NCBI GenBank assembly: GCA_037131165.1
Contig: JBAXRO010000017.1
Coordinates: 1 to 33,402, forward strand
Direction of reading: 5' to 3'
Length of the DNA: 33,402 nt
Origin: WLNJ01 sp037131165
GTDB taxonomy: Bacteria; Actinomycetota; Thermoleophilia; Solirubrobacterales; Solirubrobacteraceae
Below the pieces are notes generated by a model. That model did no database searches and was not told where the DNA came from. It saw only the letters and a list, made by a program, of their open reading frames with translations. Shown piece by piece: positions 14,412-21,449 of this stretch. Made by a program: the position numbers and the translations under genes. Position 1 is the first letter of the stretch; every line of letters starts with the position of its first letter.

Positions 14412-15421
14412 GCCCGGATCCCGTACTTCTTCATCGGTTGCTTGGCCGCCCAACCGGCGAGCGAGAACATCGCAGCGGACAGCAGCAGGACGGCAGCGAT
14501 CGCGAACAGGGTGCTCGTCATCTGCGGGGAGGTCATCTGATCGGCGTTCTTGATGATCGTCGGCGCCAGCGGCCTCGACGGCTCGACGAAGAAGACCCAG
14601 CCGTCGAACGGGTTCGGCGCGAAGCCGATCGAGCCGGAGACCATCGCGAGCATCACCGCCTCGCCGATGCCCCGGGCCGAAGCCAGGACCGTGCCGGCGA
14701 CGATCGCGGGGCGGGCGGTGCGGACGCCGATCTTCCAAGTGGTCCGCCAGCGGTTGATGCCGAGGGCGAGCGCCCCTTCGATCCAGCCCTTGGGGACCGA
14801 ACGCAGTCCGTCGGCGAACATCGCCGTCATCAGCGGCGCGATCATCACCGTGAGGATCAGGATGCCGGCGAGCAGGCTGTAGCCGGTCAGGGTGATCACG
14901 TACGAGACCGAGTCGCGGGCCGACTGGGTGATCACATGGTCATTGATGAACGGTACGAGCACGACCACGCCCAGCAACCCGTAGATCACTGACGGGACAC
15001 TGGCGAGGAAGCGCATCACCGGAGCCAGCGCGGCACGCATCCAGCCGGGTGCGAACTCGACGATGAACACGGCGGTGAAGAGCGACACGACGAGGCTCAG
15101 CAGCACCGACCCTCCGACGATCAGGATCGTGCTCCAGATGATCGGCCAGGCGTGGAAGGTCCAGACCGGCTCGAGCTGCAGGTCGCCGGATGTGTAGATC
15201 GCCTCGATCTGCGAGTCGATGCTGCCGCCCGGGCCGAACCAGGCGAGACCGTTGTTGGCGAACGAGGGCCAAGCCTTGACGAGGACGACCGCGAAGATCG
15301 CTGCGAGGAGGGCGAACAGGGCGCAGACAAGCGCGCCGAGCGTGAGCCCGACGCGCCTGTCGTTCCACCGCGGCGGCCGCTCGATCAGCAGCTCGCCGGC
15401 TATTGGTGGTGCCTGGGCCAA
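14408..15421 (-). CDS. pstC: Phosphate ABC transporter permease (PstC)
   Basis: The 337-residue permease has about six membrane spans, with a longer outside loop between the first two that includes a Trp/Gly-rich stretch, as in PstC. The motif L-A-S-V-P-S-V-I-Y-G-L is typical. The start codon is TTG at 15421, strongly supported by GGAGGAGAG just upstream. The gene follows pstS by 19 nt and overlaps pstA by 4. Confidence 0.93.
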   Translation of the reverse strand: MAQAPPIAGELLIERPPRWNDRRVGLTLGALVCALFALLAAIFAVVLVKAWPSFANNGLAWFGPGGSIDSQIEAIYTSGDLQLEPVWTFHAWPIIWSTILIVGGSVLLSLVVSLFTAVFIVEFAPGWMRAALAPVMRFLASVPSVIYGLLGVVVLVPFINDHVITQSARDSVSYVITLTGYSLLAGILILTVMIAPLMTAMFADGLRSVPKGWIEGALALGINRWRTTWKIGVRTARPAIVAGTVLASARGIGEAVMLAMVSGSIGFAPNPFDGWVFFVEPSRPLAPTIIKNADQMTSPQMTSTLFAIAAVLLLSAAMFSLAGWAAKQPMKKYGIRA

Positions 15422-15440
15422 CGCTCTCCTCCGGCCCCGA

Positions 15441-16331
15441 TCAGTTCCTGGTGGTGCCGGTCAGGGCAACCCCGCCCGACTTCTTGATGATCGATGCGGC
15501 CGTCCGGTCGGTGCGCACCCAGTTGATGAACTTCTTCAGGCCGGCGCCGGCCACCGGGGTGGCACCGTCGCCGTTCTTCGACGGCAGGACGAACCAGATG
15601 TAGCGCGACAGCGGGTAACGGAAGTTCTTCACGTTCGCCTCGTCGCAGGGGATCGAGAGTCCGGTGCCCGAGTCGTAACGGAGCGCCTTGACATTGCCCC
15701 CGATCCAGCCGAGACCGGAGTAGCCGATGCCGTTGGGGTTGTTGGAGACTCCCTGCTTGACTTCGCCGTCCGTCTGGAAGGCGGTCACGACGTTCGACTG
15801 CGTGGTTCCCCCGAGAACCCCGTCGCGGAAGAACTGGTAGGTGCCGCCGGCGCTGTCGCGACCGAACGGAGCGATGGTGCCGCTCAGTCGAGATCCCGGG
15901 AAGGCCGACCAGTCGCGCTTGGTGCCGAGGAAGATGTCCTTGACTTGGGCGTTGGTGATCGAGCTCAGCTTGTTGGCCTTGTTGACGGCGATGCAGAGGC
16001 CGTCAACCACTCCCTTGATGTAGACGGTCGGAGCATCCGCCAGCAGCGGCGGACGCGCATTGAGCGCGAAGTTGCTGACGCCGTTCTTGACGTCGGTCAC
16101 ACCCTTGTTGCCCCCGTTGGGGTTGTAGGTGAACTTCGTGTACTTGTCGACCTTCTTCGTGTAGTAGTCGAACAGCGGCTGGACGATCGGGTAGGCCGCC
16201 GTCGAGCCCGATCCCGCGTAGGTCACGGTCGGCGGGGTCTTCTTCGCCGCGGCGCCGGCCGGCACGAGCAACGCGCAGGCAATCACCGCCATTGTCGTCG
16301 TCGCGAATTTCCTGGATGAGTTCGTAGTCAT
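15441..16331 (-). CDS. pstS: Phosphate-binding protein (PstS)
   Basis: The 296-residue protein has a signal peptide (cleavage near A-A-A/K-K at about 29) and the phosphate-binding pattern of PstS: Y-A-G-S-G-S-T near the mature start, and G-R-D-S-A-G-G-T, which matches the second anion-binding loop. It captures phosphate for PstCAB. No lipobox cysteine is present in the signal peptide, so unlike most PstS of Gram-positive bacteria it is not visibly lipid-anchored. The ATG at 16331 has AAAGGAAC upstream; the frame to 16400 adds residues with no signal character. It is the first gene of an eight-gene operon. Confidence 0.93.
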   Translation of the reverse strand: MTTNSSRKFATTTMAVIACALLVPAGAAAKKTPPTVTYAGSGSTAAYPIVQPLFDYYTKKVDKYTKFTYNPNGGNKGVTDVKNGVSNFALNARPPLLADAPTVYIKGVVDGLCIAVNKANKLSSITNAQVKDIFLGTKRDWSAFPGSRLSGTIAPFGRDSAGGTYQFFRDGVLGGTTQSNVVTAFQTDGEVKQGVSNNPNGIGYSGLGWIGGNVKALRYDSGTGLSIPCDEANVKNFRYPLSRYIWFVLPSKNGDGATPVAGAGLKKFINWVRTDRTAASIIKKSGGVALTGTTRN

Positions 16332-16368
16332 CTCGGTGTTCCTTTCCTGCGTCGTTGGATTGCTTGGA

Positions 16369-16392
16369 CCGGCCGGGACGTCTCCCGACCGG
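16369..16392 (-). promoter_or_regulatory. Strong 5'-leader hairpin of the pst operon
   Basis: CCGGCCGGGA (16369-16378) pairs with TCCCGACCGG (16383-16392) with a single mismatch around a CGTC loop. On the minus strand it begins about where a transcript from the TATCTT box would start, and ends 37 nt before the pstS ATG. It may protect the 5' end of the mRNA or act in control. Confidence 0.5.
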
Positions 16393-16398
16393 AACGGC

Positions 16399-16429
16399 AA
16401 GATACCCCCTAAAACTGATCCAAGAACTG
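16399..16429 (-). promoter_or_regulatory. Candidate pst promoter with PHO-box-like direct repeats
   Basis: On the minus strand TATCTT (16404-16399) is a plausible -10. No good -35 is present; instead CAGTTCT (16429-16423) and CAGTTTT (16417-16411) form direct repeats 12 bp apart just upstream. PhoB/PhoP-type regulators bind direct repeats about 11 bp apart and replace the -35 contact. The spacing is not exact, so this is tentative. A further dyad CTGAG-6-CTCAG lies at 16427-16442. Confidence 0.35.
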
Positions 16430-16532
16430 AGTATTTGCTCAGACAGCCGTTTTGGCGCGCAAACGCTCGCCCCGACGGGCTGCGGGGTCTGCTGCGAAGG
16501 AACCGCCGACCCGATCACCGGGCGGCGACGGC

Positions 16533-16790
16533 TCAGCCGGCGACGGACTTGAAGTACCGGACGGCGAGGCCGGTCAGGAGAGTCTGGAAGAAGGCCTCGA
16601 CCGAGTCCCCCTCGCTCTCGGCGTAGCGCTCGAGGCCAGCCGCCTCGATCGCCTCCGCCTCGGCGACCACCTGGTCCACGAGATCGGGGTGCTGGTCGCA
16701 GAAGTAGGCGCCGATCGAGTAGAGGCGCGTGTCCATCAGCGAGGAGAGGAACTCCTCGTCGCCGCTGGTCTCCGGGTCACGGCCTGCCAT
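16533..16790 (-). CDS. Small acidic protein of unknown function (85 aa)
   Basis: The 85-residue protein is acidic and helical, with no signal peptide and no membrane span. It begins M-A-G-R-D-P-E-T and ends T-G-L-A-V-R-Y-F-K-S-V-A-G. I recognise no family. It is divergent from the NIF3-like gene over only 38 bp, with a TACGCT box 9 nt before its ATG. Coding is supported by the sensible start, codon use and position, but not by known homologs. Confidence 0.6.
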   Translation of the reverse strand: MAGRDPETSGDEEFLSSLMDTRLYSIGAYFCDQHPDLVDQVVAEAEAIEAAGLERYAESEGDSVEAFFQTLLTGLAVRYFKSVAG

Positions 16791-16799
16791 CGTCCGCGG

Positions 16800-16821
16800 A
16801 GCGTACCGCCCGGGCTACGCT
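16800..16821. promoter_or_regulatory. Back-to-back TACGCT boxes (inverted repeat) for two divergent genes
   Basis: AGCGTA (16800-16805) and TACGCT (16816-16821) are a perfect inverted repeat with a 10-bp gap. Read on each strand, the same TACGCT box lies 7 nt before the GTG at 16829 and 9 nt before the ATG at 16790. This fits the TANNNT -10 of leaderless transcripts. It could also be one operator. Confidence 0.5.
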
Positions 16822-16828
16822 TTCGCGC

Positions 16829-17590
16829 GTGGCAATCGCCCGAACAGCCGAAGTGATCGCCTTCTGCGACGAGCTGCTCGACTCGACTTCGTTCGACGAC
16901 TGGTCGCCGAACGGCCTCCAGGTCTTCGGGGCGAGCGAGACCGGGATGGTCGTGACCGGCGTCTCCGCCCGGCTCGAGCTGTTCGAGCGTGCGGCCGAGC
17001 TCGGAGCCGGACTCGTGATCGCCCATCACGGGATCCTCCACGGAGCCGGCGGGCCGATCGACCGCCTCCAGGGCGAGCGACTCAAGGCGCTCCTGCTGCC
17101 GGGGATCGCGTTGGCCCAGTACCACCTGCCACTCGACGCCCACCCGACGATCGGCAACAACGCCCTGCTCGCCGAGGGACTGGGAGCCACGATCGCCGGC
17201 CGCTGCTGCCCTGTCCGCGGGCGCGAGATCGGGGTTGTCGCGGAATTCCCCGGAGGGATCCCGGCAGCCGAACTGGTCGAACGGGTAGAGCGCCTGTGCG
17301 CCAACCCGCCTCTCGCTCTGCTCGAAGGCCCGGACATGGTCAGGAGGATCGCGATCGTCAGCGGAGCCGCCTCCGGCGAAGTCTCGACCGTGGCCGCCCT
17401 TGGCCTCGACGGCCTGCTGACCGGCGCGCCCTCGGAGAGCTCGGTGCCGCTTGCGGCCGAGGCCGGGATCCACCTGATCTGCGCCGGACACCACGCGACC
17501 GAGACCTTCGGGATCTCCCGCCTCGGCGACGCGGTCGCGGAGCGGTTCGGGATCGAGCACCGCTTCATCGACATCCCGAACCCGGTCTGA
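16829..17590 (+). CDS. NIF3-like dinuclear metal-centre protein
   Basis: The 253-residue protein belongs to the NIF3/DUF34 family. It has W-S-P-N-G-L-Q-V near 26-33, H66-H67 in A-H-H-G, H-L-P-L-D-A-H-P with D103, and H221-H222-x2-E225 near the end; these are the expected ligands of a two-metal site. Members form hexameric rings; the reaction is not settled, although some are labelled GTP cyclohydrolase I type 2-like. The start is GTG at 16829, with no ribosome site but a TACGCT box 7 nt upstream, so the mRNA is probably leaderless. Confidence 0.88.
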   Translation: MAIARTAEVIAFCDELLDSTSFDDWSPNGLQVFGASETGMVVTGVSARLELFERAAELGAGLVIAHHGILHGAGGPIDRLQGERLKALLLPGIALAQYHLPLDAHPTIGNNALLAEGLGATIAGRCCPVRGREIGVVAEFPGGIPAAELVERVERLCANPPLALLEGPDMVRRIAIVSGAASGEVSTVAALGLDGLLTGAPSESSVPLAAEAGIHLICAGHHATETFGISRLGDAVAERFGIEHRFIDIPNPV

Positions 17591-17602
17591 GGACCCCGGA
17601 TC

Positions 17603-17646
17603 CCCGCAAATTGCGGGAATTTGAGGCTGCCCGGGAGCGCCCGGGC
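17603..17646 (+). terminator. Two hairpins behind the NIF3-like gene
   Basis: CCCGCAA-A-TTGCGGG (17603-17617) is a perfect inverted repeat, and GCCCGGG-AGCG-CCCGGGC (17629-17646) is a 7-bp stem with a 4-nt loop followed by AACAAAA. They begin 12 nt after the stop codon. Neither has a T tract. Confidence 0.55.
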
Positions 17647-17657
17647 AACAAAAGGCC

Positions 17658-17686
17658 TTGTGCGGATCGTCACTCGGCGCTACAAA
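17658..17686 (+). promoter_or_regulatory. Candidate promoter of the small HTH-like gene
   Basis: TTGTGC (17658-17663), a 17-nt spacer, and TACAAA (17681-17686), followed 42 nt later by the ATG at 17729. Confidence 0.45.
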
Positions 17687-17728
17687 TCGGGTACGGGTTC
17701 CACCAAGACGACACGGGAGGTCCTGCCG

Positions 17729-17908
17729 ATGCCCAACCATGTGACTCCGACCGAGCTCGCACGCCTGGCCGGGATGGAACGGGGCGAAGTCCTCGACGCC
17801 TGCAGGAAGAACTCGATACCGGTTCTGCATGGCCGGATAGACAAGTCGCTCTTCATGCTCAGCATGAACGTCGGGCCGCGCGCCGGCACGGCCCAGCCGA
17901 GCCGCTGA
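17729..17908 (+). CDS. Small HTH-like (MerR/excisionase-type) protein, 59 aa
   Basis: The 59-residue protein reads T-P-T-E-L-A-R-L-A-G-M, then G-E-V-L-D-A-C-R-K, then I-P-V-L-H-G-R-I-D-K, which looks like a helix-turn-helix followed by a small wing, as in MerR or excisionase domains. It is too short for a MerR effector domain. The ATG at 17729 has GGGAGG upstream. The gene has its own promoter-like sequence and a strong hairpin behind it, so it is a single-gene unit. Its target is unknown. Confidence 0.65.
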   Translation: MPNHVTPTELARLAGMERGEVLDACRKNSIPVLHGRIDKSLFMLSMNVGPRAGTAQPSR

Positions 17909-17925
17909 GCGTCGAGGGCAGGAAG

Positions 17926-17952
17926 GCGGGTCGGGCACCCGGCCCGGCCCGC
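17926..17952 (+). terminator. Strong hairpin behind the small HTH-like gene
   Basis: GCGGGTCGGG (17926-17935) pairs with CCCGGCCCGC (17943-17952) over 10 bp with one G-T pair and a 7-nt loop, 17 nt after the stop codon. It lies just before the acyl-CoA ligase promoter. Confidence 0.6.
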
Positions 17953-17962
17953 GTCCCCTGTC

Positions 17963-17968
17963 TATGCT
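17963..17968 (+). promoter_or_regulatory. Candidate -10 box of the acyl-CoA ligase unit
   Basis: TATGCT lies 37 nt before the GTG start at 18006. No convincing -35 is seen; that position falls inside the preceding hairpin. Confidence 0.3.
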
Positions 17969-18005
17969 TGAGCAGTCAATTCCGCACCAGGGAGAGGAGA
18001 CCCCC

Positions 18006-19793
18006 GTGGAGGCTGCCAACAACCTCAAGACGACCGGCTCACGCACGATGGCCGACATGCTGCAGCTCGCCGTTGCCCGAGACCCCGACACCGTCGCCGT
18101 CAAGCACAAGGTCGACGGCGAATGGAAGGACGTCACCCTCCGTGAAGTCGGGGAGATCGTTCAGGAGATCGCCAAAGGCCTGATCGCAATCGGCGTCGAA
18201 GCCGGCGACAGGGTCTCGATCCTCTGCAACACCCGCCCCGAGTGGACCTACTCCGATTTCGGCATCGTCAGCGCAGGCGGAGTCGTCGTCCCGATCTACC
18301 CGACCAACTCCCCCGAGGAGTGCGAATGGGTCGTCGGCAACTCCGAGGCAGTGGCGGTCATCTGCGAGGACGCAACCCAGGTCGCGAAGATCGTCGAGGT
18401 CCGCGAAAACCTGCCGAACCTCAAGCACATGATCGTGATCGACCCGGCCGGCGACATCGCCGACGCGATCCCGATGGACGAGCTTCGCGAGAAGGGCGCG
18501 ATGGTCGGCGACGACCAGGTCCAGTCGAGGATCGACGGAGTCTCACTCGACGACCCGTTCACCTTCATCTACACCTCCGGCACGACCGGGCCGCCGAAGG
18601 GCTGCATCCTCACCCACGGCAACTACCGCAACGTGCTCAGCATGTGTGCCGAGCTCGACGTGCTCGAGGGCAACAAGACCACGTACCTGTACCTGCCGCT
18701 GGCTCACTCGTTCGCACTGTTGATCCAGCTGCTCTCGTTCGACCTCGGCGGCACGATCGCCTACTTCGGAGGGGACACGAAGGCGATCATCGGCGAGCTC
18801 TCCGAGGTCAAGCCGAGCTACTTCCCGTCTGTGCCGCGTGTGTTCGAGAAGATCTACACGCTGGTCACAGCCAACAGCGACGACCCGGAGCGACTCAAGG
18901 CAGCAGTCGAGCTCGGCGGCAAGGTCCGCGACCTCCAGGTGGCGGGCAAGGAAGTCCCGCCGGAGATGGCCGAGGCCTTCGCCGTGGCCGACGAGAAGTT
19001 CGCGATGGTCCGCGCCGCCTTCGGGGGCAACGTCCGCCAGGCCGTCACCGGGGCCGCCCCGATCGCCAAGGAGATCCTTGAGTTCTTCTGGGCCGCAGGG
19101 GTGCCTGTCCTCGAGGGCTACGGCATGACGGAGACCGCCACGATCGCGACATACTCGTCGATCGAGTCCCACAAGTTCGGGACCGTCGGGCGCGCCCTGC
19201 CGGGAGTCGAACTGAAGATCGCCGAGGAAGACGGGGAAATCCTGATCAAGGGCGGCAACATCTTCAAGGGCTACTACAAGAACGACGACGCGTCGTTCGG
19301 TGCGGTGATCGACGGTTGGCTCCACACCGGTGACGTCGGATCGGTCGACGACGAGGGCTTCCTGAAGATCACAGGCCGCAAGAAGGACATCATCATCACG
19401 GCCGGAGGCAAGAACCTCACTCCCGCCAACATCGAGAACGACATGAAGCAGACCCGCTGGGTCTCGCAGGCCGTGATGCACGGCGACAAGCGTGCGTTCC
19501 CGTCGATGCTGATCACCCTCGACGAGGAGGAGATCGTCCCGTGGGCAGAGGCACAGGGCCTCCCCACCGACATCCCGAGCCTCGCGACCAACCCGCAGGT
19601 GGTCGAGATGATCCAGGCCGCGCTCGACAATGCGAACTCGAAGTACGCCCAGGTCGAGCAGGTGAAGAAGTTCTTCATCCTCGAACACGACCTGACTCAG
19701 GAAACCGGCGAGCTGACTCCTACACTGAAGGTCAAGCGGAACATCGTGAACGAGAAGTACATGGACCGCTTCGACGCTCTGTACGAGGGGTAA
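18006..19793 (+). CDS. Long-chain fatty acid-CoA ligase (AMP-forming)
   Basis: The 595-residue protein has the AMP-binding P-loop Y-T-S-G-T-T-G-P-P-K-G (189-199), the G-Y-G-M-T-E-T motif, W-L-H-T-G-D, and the C-terminal L-T-P-T-L-K-V-K-R with the catalytic lysine. The sequence pattern is that of FadD15-type long-chain acyl-CoA synthetases, which activate fatty acids to acyl-AMP and then acyl-CoA at the membrane. The start is GTG at 18006, preceded by GGGAGAGGAG; the ATG at 17964 lies inside the probable -10 box. It is followed by a membrane protein and an aminotransferase in the same direction at gaps of 15 nt each. Confidence 0.92.
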   Translation: MEAANNLKTTGSRTMADMLQLAVARDPDTVAVKHKVDGEWKDVTLREVGEIVQEIAKGLIAIGVEAGDRVSILCNTRPEWTYSDFGIVSAGGVVVPIYPTNSPEECEWVVGNSEAVAVICEDATQVAKIVEVRENLPNLKHMIVIDPAGDIADAIPMDELREKGAMVGDDQVQSRIDGVSLDDPFTFIYTSGTTGPPKGCILTHGNYRNVLSMCAELDVLEGNKTTYLYLPLAHSFALLIQLLSFDLGGTIAYFGGDTKAIIGELSEVKPSYFPSVPRVFEKIYTLVTANSDDPERLKAAVELGGKVRDLQVAGKEVPPEMAEAFAVADEKFAMVRAAFGGNVRQAVTGAAPIAKEILEFFWAAGVPVLEGYGMTETATIATYSSIESHKFGTVGRALPGVELKIAEEDGEILIKGGNIFKGYYKNDDASFGAVIDGWLHTGDVGSVDDEGFLKITGRKKDIIITAGGKNLTPANIENDMKQTRWVSQAVMHGDKRAFPSMLITLDEEEIVPWAEAQGLPTDIPSLATNPQVVEMIQAALDNANSKYAQVEQVKKFFILEHDLTQETGELTPTLKVKRNIVNEKYMDRFDALYEG

Positions 19794-19808
19794 ACCAAGG
19801 AGGATCCA

Positions 19809-20285
19809 TTGAGGACCGACCCATCCGAAACCGGTGGCCTGTTCGTCGGCCGTCGGCCGGGAACGGGGCCGATCCGTTACCGGGCCCTTCCTCCGCCCGG
19901 ATCAAAAGCCCGCAAGCGGGTCGACTCGACGATCGCGTTCTTCCTGCTCGCAGTGATGTTCATCGTCGCTGCCAGCTACTGGGGCCCGATCCCGGTGTTG
20001 GGTCTGTGGATCGGCTCCCAGCTCCAGTACTTGACCGATTCGCCCGCCTTCGGCGTCCTCTCCGCCTTCCTCGTGGTCCTCGGCCTGCTGATGTTCGGTC
20101 TGGTGGTCCTCAAGCGGATCGACCGTGCCTGGATCCTCGTTCGCAGGTCGGCAGGGCATGACCAGCGAGAAGGCGCGCTGGGTCGCATCTTCGGCCTGAC
20201 CTGCGGCATCGGAGCCGCTGCGTTCACGGTCTGGCTGCTGCTGTTCAGCGGGGCAAGCCTCGCGCCGACCGGCCTTCGGATCTGA
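19809..20285 (+). CDS. Membrane protein of unknown function (158 aa)
   Basis: The protein has a 37-residue hydrophilic start rich in Arg/Pro, and three hydrophobic segments at about 41-60, 75-102 and 126-148. No family is recognised. The start is TTG at 19809 with AAGGAGG a few bases upstream, which decides it. It sits 15 nt behind the acyl-CoA ligase gene and 15 nt before the aminotransferase gene, so all three are probably co-transcribed. Confidence 0.75.
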   Translation: MRTDPSETGGLFVGRRPGTGPIRYRALPPPGSKARKRVDSTIAFFLLAVMFIVAASYWGPIPVLGLWIGSQLQYLTDSPAFGVLSAFLVVLGLLMFGLVVLKRIDRAWILVRRSAGHDQREGALGRIFGLTCGIGAAAFTVWLLLFSGASLAPTGLRI

Positions 20286-20300
20286 TCCGCTGCCAGCCGG

Positions 20301-21449
20301 ATGGGGTTCATAGATCGCTACCGGAAGTTCGCCGAGATCCCCGATGAGGAAGTAAAGGCGGGCTTCAAGGCGAAGGCAGATGAGAGGCGCAAGCAGGATC
20401 TGGAGCGGGTCGAGGTCCTCGACCTTGTCGCGACCACGCCGGAGGAGCTTCCCCACCCCGCTGTAGCGGCCGCGATCTCGTTCGCCGGCAAACGCGGGAT
20501 CAACCAGGCGGGAGACCCGATCGTCGGGGAACTGCGGGACCGCATCGCTTCCCTGTCTCGCGTCGCCCCCGACCAGTTGGCACTCGGCTCGGGCGCAACC
20601 GGCGTGATCGGGGCGATCGCAGCCTCGATCCTCAAGCCGGGCGACTCGCTGCTGACGCCCTGGCCCTCCTACCCCCTCTATCCGCTGGCAGCCGCAGCGG
20701 CCGGAGCGGATGCCATCCCGCTCGGCCCCGACCGCGAGCCCGAGCGGATAGCCGAGGCTGTCGCCAAGAACCCGTCGGCGCGAATCCTGATGCTCTGCAA
20801 TCCCAACGACCCGAACGGGGTCCTCTCCTCTCCCGATTCGATCGCCAAGCTGAGGGCCCTGCTGCCCGACCGTGTGGTGCTGGTCGTCGACGAGGCCCTC
20901 GCCGACTACTCCGGAGAGGACCACATGAGGGAGACCGCCGCCCTCGCCTCTCGTAGCTCGGGCATCCTGCTCGTCAGGACGATGTCGAAGGCCTGGGGAC
21001 TCGCGGGGCTGCGAGTCGGCTGGGCGATCGGCGGCGACGACGAGGTCGAGCTGCTGTCGCGATTGGCCCCGGTACTGGCGGTTTCCGACCCCTCAGCGGC
21101 CGGTGCCCTGGCGGCTCTCCACGAGGCCCCGGACACGCCGGTGAAGCGCTGCGCTGCCGTCAGGCGCGAGCGCCAGAGGCTCTCGGCCGCCCTCAAAGGA
21201 ACGCCGGTCGAACTCTCAGACTCGCAAGCCAACCTCGCGTGGATCCGGATCCCGGGGATGGACGGCGCCTCACTTGCCGCGCACCTGCGTGGCTCGGGAC
21301 TGCTCGTGAAGGACGGAGCCGAGGTCGGAGCCGACGCCTGGGTGCGTGCCACCGTCCGCGGGGACGGCTCGGCCACCGACCGCCTCGCCGAGGGCCTGGT
21401 CGCCGCTTCTGCGTCAGCCGACGCTCAGGCGCGCTCGTCAGCCGACTGA
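20301..21449 (+). CDS. PLP-dependent class I/II aminotransferase (HisC-like)
   Basis: The 382-residue protein has the fold type I pattern: G-S-G-A-T-G for PLP phosphate (97-102), N-P-N-D-P-N-G (167-173), D198 in V-D-E-A-L, and the PLP lysine K230 in T-M-S-K-A-W-G-L-A-G-L-R-V-G. This is closest to histidinol-phosphate aminotransferases, but the residue usually Tyr in D-E-A-Y is Leu here, so the substrate is open. The ATG at 20301 has little ribosome site. The 3' end overlaps the patatin-like gene on the other strand by 25 bp. Confidence 0.88.
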   Translation: MGFIDRYRKFAEIPDEEVKAGFKAKADERRKQDLERVEVLDLVATTPEELPHPAVAAAISFAGKRGINQAGDPIVGELRDRIASLSRVAPDQLALGSGATGVIGAIAASILKPGDSLLTPWPSYPLYPLAAAAAGADAIPLGPDREPERIAEAVAKNPSARILMLCNPNDPNGVLSSPDSIAKLRALLPDRVVLVVDEALADYSGEDHMRETAALASRSSGILLVRTMSKAWGLAGLRVGWAIGGDDEVELLSRLAPVLAVSDPSAAGALAALHEAPDTPVKRCAAVRRERQRLSAALKGTPVELSDSQANLAWIRIPGMDGASLAAHLRGSGLLVKDGAEVGADAWVRATVRGDGSATDRLAEGLVAASASADAQARSSAD

